A stretch of DNA of 64,000 nt, taken from contig OZ022512.1 in assembly GCA_963989385.1 (NCBI GenBank), positions 31,631,574-31,695,573 of the forward strand, written 5' to 3'. Made by a program: the position numbers and the translations under genes. This document shows, in pieces, positions 56,262 to 64,000 of the stretch. Within the stretch, counting starts at the first letter, position 1. Each line of letters begins with the position of its first letter. The notes below the pieces were generated by a model. That model was not told the DNA's origin and searched no databases. It saw only the letters and a list, made by a program, of their open reading frames with translations. Source of the stretch: Ctena decussata (Eukaryota > Mollusca > Bivalvia > Lucinida > Lucinidae).

Positions 56262-57130
56262 TGACGGTAAGTTTTTCTTACAAAATTTTGCCAGTTTAAA
56301 AGATTTCAGGGTCGCAACAACCAGAACAAAAGTGCATTAAGAAAAATGGCTATTTAAGCACATCATGTCTTGATTTTTAAATTCTTTTCTCCCAGATGAT
56401 AGTTTTGGTCATTCTTTATTATGGTGAGGAGCAAGACCCACTGCAGAATATAGATGTTAATAAATTTCCTCAGTGCCAATGCTCTACCATGTACAATTTA
56501 TGATTATAGTTAGGGCTCCGAAACACATACCGCGCGGAAACACATACCGGGACGATATAGAATTCCTTTGAAAATCCATGTTTTTTTAATAAATCCCTTT
56601 AATTTATATTTATCATGTTGTTTGATGCGTTATATCTACTCACTGAAGAGACACCCTCACAAATAATCCGATCAGTGAGCCAAAATCTCTGCATTTAACT
56701 CACAGTGTAATCGGTGGGTGGGGGATGAAGTTTTTCTCTTCCTAAGCTTCAAATACATTTATTACAAGCTGGCAGGGCCGTTTTGCGGTTGTATTCGTTT
56801 ACGCTCATATAGATCATTATTTTTGTGATCAAAATGTGAATCTTACCGTTTAATAATGATAAAATATCGGTTTATTTATTCAGGTCAAGCCGTCTGCAAT
56901 AATCAATTTTTAACGCTGGTTACGTCATTTATTTATTTCCGGTATGTTCGAGTCGATATTCCAGTGAATGAACCGCAACGGATTGCGAGTTTCGCCTTGC
57001 TGGGGTCATCTGATTCTGATTCTGACAATAAAATAAAGGTGTCGCTATGACAAGACAAATGGAGAAGATAAAACATAATACCACTGTATGTTTAACGGCA
57101 GGAAGAAGGCAAAATAAAAGAAATTAACCA
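56262..57130. other. No gene seen
   Basis: Contains a short direct repeat GAAACACATACCG (about 56519 and 56538). No recognised feature. Confidence 0.4.
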
Positions 57131-57139
57131 GATAGATGA

Positions 57140-57565
57140 GACCTTCCCGGCTCCCTTAAAATATTTTCTTGTGCTCCCTAAAAGTATTTTGCCACTGCTC
57201 CCCAAATCCCTAAAAGTAATTCGGCTGCTCCCCAGCTCCCTAGAAATATTCGAGCCTGCTCCCTAAAACTGTCTGGAAGTCATTCCCCCTCTAGCAGGAA
57301 TTGAACCCCATTTGCTGGCAGTGGCAAGTCTGAATGAGCATCAGAAGTCATAATGGCATATAAAGACGACTAAAATGGTATCATTTATATGTATAAATGG
57401 GGGGTCTGGGGGCGCAGCCCCCCAGAAGCCAAAACCAATTCAGAAAATCGCATTCTAACAGTGCTCCCCAGCTCCCCAATACTAAGAGCTTGCTCCCTAG
57501 CTCCCTGAAAATAATTGCTAGTGCTCCCCAGCTCCCTGAAAATAAATGGCCATTCTCCCCAGCTC
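57140..57565. repeat. Degenerate GCTCCCCAGCTCCCT tandem repeat
   Basis: TGCTCCCCAGCTCCCTGAAA-type units of about 35 bp recur through 57140-57265 and 57460-57565, split by non-repeat sequence and a CTGGGGGCGCAGCCCC hairpin. The proline-rich frames on both strands come from this repeat. Confidence 0.7.
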
Positions 57566-57832
57566 CCCCAAACCCCTGGGAGGGCCTCATAGATTTAAAG
57601 GTAAAAAGACCAAGAGAACTAAAATGAAAGAGATATGAACTAAATATAGTATTAATAAAAAAAAAACTATGCCAGATCTGTGACCAGTGCAATAGTGTCC
57701 ACATGTGCCATGGTGTCGGCGCTAGTAAGCATCCAAACGTGTTGCAATACTGCTAAATCTGCGTGAAATATAACATATAAAAGAAGTATTATAATACGGT
57801 CTGCCTTAAGCATTTTAATACCCAGGGTCACT

Positions 57833-58211
57833 TGATATTGAAGATGAAGTTCATGCATTTTGTGATTGTATTAAGTATCAACCACTTCGAACTAAAATGT
57901 ACCAAACTATGGGCAAAACTATAGGAAATTCAGTTTCAAATAGGGAAAATTTTATCAGTCTTATGACCAGCACAGACGAAAGTATTTTGAAAGCTGTTGG
58001 TTCATTTGTAAGCTCATGTAACATATCTTAACATGACTCTTATGTCTCAAGACCAGTTGGAAGCATTTTTTTCCACTCATTATTTGTTATTATTGTGTAT
58101 GATTGTGTATGTATGTTTGCATGTAATGAATGTATTTATTTGCCCTTAACCCTTAATGGGTATATCTGTGCAATAAATAAAATTCTATTCTATTCTATTC
58201 TATTCTATTCT
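57833..58211 (+). pseudogene. 3' end of a CR1-like non-LTR retrotransposon
   Basis: An open frame from about 57841 reads DEVHAFCDCIKYQPLRTKMY, then NRENFISLM and SILKAVGSFV, and stops at about 58031. This resembles the tail of invertebrate non-LTR polyproteins. It is followed by a short 3' untranslated part, AATAAATAA and an (ATTCT)n tail at 58182-58211, the usual 3' end of CR1/L2-type elements. It is 5'-truncated. Confidence 0.6.
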
Positions 58212-58439
58212 TGTTATTGAATGTTGCTTTTGAATAATGTGTACCCAAATTACGAGTTTCGTTCCATCGTGCAAATAAAAGCCAAATAAAACTTTAAACA
58301 TAATTGCTACACGGCGTTTGGGGCATTTTGACAATAACACTACGATATACACGCTAAAAATTGTAATTATTTCATACTGCTTTAGATAGGTTACACTACA
58401 GCTGGGGTAACATGTTTCAATATCAGGAGTATCGTTCAT

Positions 58440-59290
58440 CACCGTGTTAACACTATTTATTGTGCACTTTTAACACCAAAAGACTTTTAATGTAAGCACC
58501 GAACTAGTGTAACGTTTCTATGAAAAATAGTCAAGGAAACGTTACACTTGAACACACACACGTTAAGCTCGGTTTTTTATTGTTTGGGGTTTAACGGTCC
58601 TTTGAGACAGTTTTTCAGTCTATATCGGGCCGCCTCCCAGAGAGAGGGAGAAAAAGAAAAATGATAGGCAAGAGAAAAAATGTCCAAACAATCCCCACCC
58701 AGAAAAAATGTCCAAACAACCCCCACCCGCACCTACTGCAAGCACAGTAGGCCCTTGCCCTACAATGATCCAAATCAGCAGGACGCCCGGCACTGGAAGT
58801 TACACACAGCACCATCGCACCACCCGACCCTCCTCGTTAAGCTCGGATTTTATCAATTCAGCACCCAGTGTCACCTAACACTGATTTGCGCATGGTATCG
58901 TTTCTTCATCGTGTAACACCACACCAAACAGTGTCTGATGGTGAAATTAACACCTGTTTAATAAAAAGATAACGCTGCGTTTGGCGTAACTAAACACGTG
59001 TATTTTTACTTATAAGCACCGAACTAGTGTAACGTTTCTATAAAAATAGTCAAGGAAACCATACACTCGAACACAGAAACGTTTCGCTCGGATTTTAGAA
59101 ATTCAACACCGAGTGTCATCTAACACCGATTTAAGCATTTTACACCGAACTTTGTGTAATATTTATTACGGTTTAAGGTATCATTTCTTTATTGTGTAAC
59201 ACTACACCCAAAAGTGTGTAATGGTGAAAGTAACACCCGTTTAAAAGAAAACATAACACTGCGCTTGGTATAGCTAAACACGAATTTTTT
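58440..59290. repeat. Right subterminal region of the 16.6-kb element
   Basis: GAACTAGTGTAACGTTTCTA followed by AATAGTCAAGGAAAC at about 58502 and 59024, plus many GTGTAAC, AACACCG and GTTACAC words. Between the two units lies unrelated sequence with a CCACCC-rich duplicate (AAAAATGTCCAAACAA at 58676 and 58707). Confidence 0.65.
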
Positions 59291-59296
59291 ACAGTG

Positions 59297-59960
59297 TAGA
59301 AATATACCAGTTCTGTGGTGTCACATTACCTGTGTCATAATCCGAGGGCCGTTAAAAATTATCACAAATTTCAGTTACTCAAATAAGTTGTTTTAATGTT
59401 AAATCTCGTTTTTCTTCCTACTTCAGCCCCAAGATAGGATCTTCACAAAGGTGCTTAAAGCGGCCTCTGGATAACTCCTTCAAACCTAAATAGGGTTTGT
59501 GGTGTCACATTCATTGTATTGTACAGAGAGGGCTGTTCATGAAGTGACACCAACTGCAATTTCTCTTAATCATTTTTTGCCACTGATTAATCCCAGCATT
59601 TCTAAATACTTCAGCCCCAAGATAGAAACTTACAAAACTAACCAAAGACAGTTTAAGACGCCTCAGGGCAACCGCTTTAGAACTAAATAGGTATTGTGAT
59701 GTCATTTTCTCTGTTTTGTTCAAAAAGTGTCTTTCAGAAAGTTTCGAAAAGTAAAATCGCCAATAATTCATTTTAAGTCGAAGCCCAACATTTCTTAATA
59801 TTTCATCACCAAGATAGGAACTAAACAAAGATGCTATTAGCAGCCTCTGGGTAACTACTTTAGAACTATACAGGTTAGGTGGTGTCACATTCCTTGTGTC
59901 GTAATTGGAGGACCGTTCATAAATTATTACAAATTGCAATTACTAAAAAAAAAACAAAAA
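59297..59960. repeat. 186-bp satellite, block 3
   Basis: Continues the monomer cut at 42660, with about 3.5 further monomers carrying CTTCAGCCCCAAGATAG and TGGTGTCACATTCnTTGT. The 142-codon minus frame at 59511-59939 reads across two monomers. Confidence 0.92.
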
Positions 59961-60151
59961 AAAAAAAAAAAACAGAATTGTGGTTTACTGGTTTATCTTA
60001 CTATTTATCATAATTAGCCCAAGGATTTTTTACAGTGTATGACAATCATCAATGAGGGATTAGTATGTGCATCCATCAAATTATAACACAAACATATCCC
60101 AGCGGCCAACCTACTCCACAAAGTACAGTGTAAGCCCCCCGACCCCAACCT

Positions 60152-60157
<6 letters not shown>

Positions 60158-60201
<44 letters not shown>
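60158..60201. repeat. (AG)22 microsatellite
   Basis: Uninterrupted AG dinucleotide run. Confidence 0.95.
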
Positions 60202-60204
<3 letters not shown>

Positions 60205-60239
60205 TATTGTCGAGTCAAATCCTGCAGTCAAACACACGC

Positions 60240-60527
60240 ACTGTAAAAAATCCGTCGATTTTACCATTTCCCGTTATTTTAACGGGAGCCCGTAAACATA
60301 GGCGGAATTATAACGCAGAGTAGGGTAGAATAAGACAGGTATTGTTTTGTTCATATAGCCCTTCAACACTTAAAGGTATTTTCGAGTGCATTCATTTAGC
60401 ATAACTCTACCATATCGAGATTTCTAAAAATGTTTAACATGCAGACGGCCGTAAAAATAACGGGAAATGGACGGGCAGCTGGTTGCCAGGTATTCTACCG
60501 TAAAAACTACAGAATTTTTTACAGTGC
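60240..60527. mobile_element. Miniature element with CACTGTAAAAAAT ends (about 288 bp)
   Basis: CACTGTAAAAAATCCG ... GAATTTTTTACAGTG with CG on both sides. Inner arms ATTTCCCGTTATTTTAACGG / AAAAATAACGGGAAATGG. Its ends match those of the 16.6-kb element, so the two probably used the same transposase. Confidence 0.85.
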
Positions 60528-60529
60528 GA

Positions 60530-61195
60530 GAGAAATAAAATAGCAGTATCCTTTTAAAATTTAATATTTTTATTAAGTTACCCGGATGCAAGCAAGATTC
60601 GAGCCTCTAGCTCGCCCATGCATTGAGGCTTTCTAGAAGCGGGGCGGGAAAGTGTGTTTGTAGGAGGGGTGGGTGGGGGGGGGGGGGGGGGGGGGGGGAG
60701 GAGGTTAATCAGGCTTTCGAGAAGCGGGGCGGGAAGGTGTGTGTACAGAGTGTGTAGGGTGGCCAGGTGCGGGCGGAGTGCTGGTCGGTGAATTTACTAC
60801 TTGTTCTGCCTCATGAACGGGAGACATCCCTGAAAGGAATGAATCCTGCTGTATTATTTAAATAGGCCTACACAACCAGTCTGAACGCTTACATGCACGG
60901 ACCTGTACCCAGTCATACATACAACGTAGAAATAACGTCGTATTGACGTCTTTTGCAACTTCGTTTGTCGTTATGACGTCTCACCGATTTCATATTTTCA
61001 CTTCGTTTCAACGATGTGTGTCCTCTTAGACAGATAAAAAAAAAAAACAAAAAAAAATAAAAGTCAGAAGCAGAATTACAATATTTTGTCAATAAAAAGA
61101 ATTATTTCATTCTCATAGGCTCAAAATAACTCAAATGCGGCAGAAGGGCCGTAAAGTTACAATCAGGGTGAAATAACCAAATATGGTGCTGTCTA
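60530..61195. other. No gene seen
   Basis: Holds the G24 tract, its flanking duplication and A-rich runs at about 61028-61060. No exon or recognised element. Confidence 0.45.
60675..60698. repeat. G24 homopolymer
   Basis: Twenty-four consecutive G, between two copies of AGAAGCGGGGCGGGAAnGTGTG (about 60635 and 60720). A possible G-quadruplex; length is prone to sequencing error. Confidence 0.9.
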
Positions 61196-61199
61196 TTAC

Positions 61200-61440
61200 C
61201 CAAACGCTCTCAAGGGAAGCAACCCAAAATGCCTTATCCTTATCGCTCGCGGTTCTGCTACCGCTCGCAATTTTTATCGCACGCTGTCTTGATTTTAGCA
61301 TAATTACCTAACGGTCCAAGAATATCTCGAGGTAAGGTCGAGTCGTATTCACGGTCATGACTGCGGCTGAAGTCACCTCCAATAAGTAAGGTTTGGTCGA
61401 GGAACGGTGAAGCTCCCTCGACGGCCACTCGAGTTAAGTT
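61200..61440. repeat. Dispersed repeat shared with the HACL1 5' flank
   Basis: TATCGCTCGCGG, ATTTTTATCGCACGCTGTCT and GGTCGAGTCG match about 26795-26910 in the opposite orientation. Confidence 0.7.
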
Positions 61441-61465
61441 TTATTAATACATGTATCTAAGCAAA

Positions 61466-61990
61466 AGTCAAAGTCAAAGTCAAAATTTATTTAACGTCGG
61501 TGACAGTAACAATTAATACTAGCTATGAATAGCTATTTACCGACCACATTACAATACAAGTGCATAATATGATTAAGAAAAAATAGACATAATAAATACA
61601 TCATGGTACTGTACATGCATAAGAAATAATTAAGAGATTACAATAATACAGATTGTCTAAATTAAGTGTTAATAATATACAGATAAATTACTATAAGATT
61701 TAATCGTCATTTAAAAATCTAGAAGGAAGCATGATTTCATAAATGAATACAAAAGAGACATGTTAAGCAAAATAAGACATAGGAAATAAGCTTAAAATAA
61801 GGCCTAACACAACAAGCAAAGACAGTACAATACAAACATAAAAAGCACATGCAAACTAGCAAACTTGAATCTAACCAATTAGGACCCCATTGGAAATAAG
61901 CCTACGGGCTTTCATGGGTTATCCTAGGTTTCTTCAACATACATACTGTCGGTACTTAGTTTCAAGCTGTATTTTATTTTAGGGCTCGTA
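61466..61990 (-). repeat. Probable 3' end of a retroelement (AGTCAA)n tail
   Basis: AAGTCAAAGTCAAAGTCAAA followed by ATTTATTTAACGTCGGTGAC reads, on the minus strand, as a 3' end with a short tandem tail. No protein remnant is recognised. Confidence 0.45.
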
Positions 61991-62586
61991 CGTAGTTTCC
62001 TTTCGGTTTTGGCCTCCAAATTCACCGTTGATGGCATTTCAGATATTGACTTTGATTTTCACCATTCACATTCATGGTCCACCATCTGCTCTGGGAGCAC
62101 TGTTCCTCGAGAGATGGGGGTGGCTCGTGGAGAAGCCTCACTGACGGTAACACTCCGGTGCCAGATCCATCGATGAGTAAGTACTGTCTATGACGACTCA
62201 CTGGATTTTCCCATGGTCCGCGAATGTGTGTGGTGAAAGTTATTTTCATTTATGTTTGAAGTCACCAAAATTTAAATTTTTATATGTAACTCTAGTCATT
62301 TCCTTATGAACTGTGATTATCAACAGAGCTGTGATAACGAAAATCCAGAAATGTGATATGACTTTAAATATTTTAAATCATAAAAATCAGTAAATACTTA
62401 TTTTCCTATTTTACAGATAGTTATACACATATATATTATTTTCTAAAAAATATTTTTACAAAGTGCATTTTTTTTTTGTTTAATATACATGTAAATCTAT
62501 TCATATATCTTTTAAACATTTAAATTTCAATCATTTTTTATGTAATTGTTGCAGTATTGTTGTACATGTATGTTGTTTTTACCGAA

Positions 62587-62590
62587 TAAA

Positions 62591-62629
<39 letters not shown>

Positions 62630-64000
62630 TATGCTAAATAAAATGCAAAAACTAATTTGCAGAACAAAAAGTACAGGCACAGCTCTCTCCATCCCAGGCA
62701 CCAATTAGACTTTTAAAATTTCTAAAACTGACTTCATCTCTAAAATGTTGCGGCAAAGAGTTCCATAATTTGGCTGCACTGTAGCGGAAAGAGCTGAGGC
62801 CATAACTTGAAGTTCTTACCTTTGGGATTTCGGCTGTCCTGGTGTACCTAAAAGAATAACTCTGATTTTTAAAATTTAACAAATCATGTAAATAAACTGG
62901 ACCTTGATTGTTTAAAATTTTAAAAGCATCTAATGCCATTGTCCTTAGTCTTCTCAGCATCAGTGAGGGCATCTTAGAATTTAAAAGCAGTGTATCGTAA
63001 TCAGAAGTATAGTCATTATAAATAAAACGCAATGCTCTCTCTTGAATTTTTTCGAGTTTTTTAGCATTTGTTTCCCCACAGAAGTGCCAAGACAAAGGAC
63101 AATAGCTAAAATTTGAAAGTATAAAAGAGTGATATATGTTAAGTTTCCCAAGTTTACATATATTCTTACCAATGCGTTTTAAAATTCCCAGTTGTCTCGA
63201 GGCCTTCTTACAAATGTTAGACACATGTAAATCAAATTTCAATTTAAAATCAATAGTCACACCTAGCAATTTTACTTCATCTTCACATTGAATGATGCAT
63301 CCATTACCTAGATCAAAGCAAAAGTTTTCATTTTTGGATTTCAGACCAGCTGCTATAGCTTGAAATTTATCAGGGTTAGCCTGCATATGATTGTCAGAAA
63401 ACCAATCAACACATTTAATGCTGTCCTTGGTTAATACTGATTTTAAAATTTGCGGGTCATGATGAGAATAAGCAACAGTATTGTCATCAGCATAGTTACG
63501 CAAGTCACTAACAGTGATAAAATAAAAAATATCATTGATGAAAATGTTAAAAAGAACAGGCCCTAAAATTGATCCCTGGGGGACACCCTTATAAATATCT
63601 TTAAAACTTATAAAAGTACCTAATTTTACACACTGTTTCCTGTTACTTAGGTAATTTTTTTATCAGACTTAGAGCATTTTCTGATACACCATAGTATTTC
63701 AGTTTAAGGAGTAAAAGATCATGTGGGAGACAATCAAAGGCTTTTGAAAGATCCATAAGAATAGCACAGACAAATTTATTTTCATCAAGAGCCTTTTTCC
63801 AGTCTTCAATAATTTTGAGCAAAGGCTTTTAGTACCATACCCAGGTCTAAAAGCAGACAAGTATGAGTTAAAATGAAACTCAAATAATTCTGAAAGCTGT
63901 TCATTTATGGATCTTTCATAAATCTTTGATATAACTGGCAGTATGCTTACAGGCCTATAGTTTCCTTTTTCCAAAGTGCTGTTCTTTTTGTGGATCGGGG
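62587..64000 (-). pseudogene. Non-LTR retrotransposon, reverse transcriptase (jockey/CR1-like), frameshifted
   Basis: Minus strand. 63974-63840 reads NYRPVSILPVISKIYER. A frame change near 63825 leads to FVCAILMDLSKAFDCL (63727-63773). A second lies at a run of seven T (63655-63661). A third stretch from about 63654 to the stop at 62652 contains NYLSNRKQCVKL, GVPQGSILGPVLFN, NYADD (catalytic box, about 63490), QANPDKFQAIAAG, ALRFIYNDYTSDYDTLL and FRYSAAKLWNSLPQHFRD. The 3' end at 62590-62629 is a (TCAA)10 tail (TTGA on the coding strand). The 5' part, including any endonuclease, lies beyond the window. The copy looks young but broken, unless the frameshifts are assembly errors. Confidence 0.9.

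Larger units (their letters stand above)
42661..59296. mobile_element. 16.6-kb element with CACTGTAAAAAAT ends inserted in a satellite monomer
   Basis: Left end CACTGTAAAAAATC at 42661; right end GAATTTTTTACAGTG at 59296; TA flanks both sides (42659-42660, 59297-59298). Joining the flanks restores an ordinary monomer (GATAACTTCCTTA + GAAATATACCAG), so this is one clean insertion. Subterminal regions are rich in GTGTAAC / GTTACAC: left 42705-43380 with a 248-bp direct duplication, right about 58440-59290 with GAACTAGTGTAACGTTTCTA at about 58502 and 59024. The middle contains nested elements. No transposase was recognised, so the superfamily is unassigned. Confidence 0.8.

Noticed and set aside
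57381..57704. Proline-rich frames on both strands
   Set aside because: Both arise from the GCTCCCCAGCTCCCT repeat.
42661..59296. Maverick/Polinton or giant-virus-like insertion
   Set aside because: The size fits, but no DNA polymerase B, integrase, ATPase or capsid frames are seen, and the duplication is two bases, not six.

Overview
The window looks like nuclear DNA of an animal, most likely a bivalve mollusc. The base for this is short exons with GT..AG introns on the minus strand, an animal-type peroxisomal enzyme gene, non-LTR retrotransposons, and dense short-palindrome and tandem-repeat families of the kind common in clam genomes. The species is inferred, not shown. There are no bacterial operons, CRISPR arrays or rRNA genes. 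Nearly all long open frames here are chance frames or repeat read-through.

Host gene: positions 26708 down to 884 (minus strand) hold ten exons of a 2-hydroxyacyl-CoA lyase (HACL1-like). The exons join in phase into 981 nt (327 codons) covering the N-terminal TPP-binding domain and most of the middle domain. The C-terminal half, with the diphosphate-binding motif and any peroxisomal targeting signal, lies beyond position 1. Average exon length is 98 bp against introns of 1-7.6 kb.

Introns: they are filled with repeats. Intron 9 holds a 6.9-kb element with 31-bp inverted ends carrying a 490-bp tandem array, itself interrupted by a 2.66-kb element with a 145-bp tandem array. Intron 7 holds a 2.2-kb foldback invaded by a TTAA-flanked element. 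Intron 6 holds a tRNA-type SINE split by a second small transposon. Intron 5 holds a decayed reverse-transcriptase gene. Introns 1 and 2 hold three copies of a 200-bp foldback. Several copies of a 235-bp palindromic repeat sit within a few bases of splice sites.

Upstream of the gene (27.8-60 kb): a satellite of about 186-bp monomers occupies about 27.79-33.24, 34.32-42.66 and 59.30-59.96 kb, with a local higher-order period of 1114 bp. A 16.6-kb insertion at 42661-59296 with CACTGTAAAAAAT inverted ends and a TA target duplication separates the last two blocks. Nested inside it are a 3.6-kb long-inverted-repeat element carrying six copies of a 15-bp motif, a hAT-type element with a perfect 8-bp target duplication, another hAT-like element, and retrotransposon debris.

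Right end (60-64 kb): a short relative of the 16.6-kb element, microsatellites, a G24 tract, the 3' end of a retroelement, and a frameshifted non-LTR reverse transcriptase on the minus strand that runs off the window.
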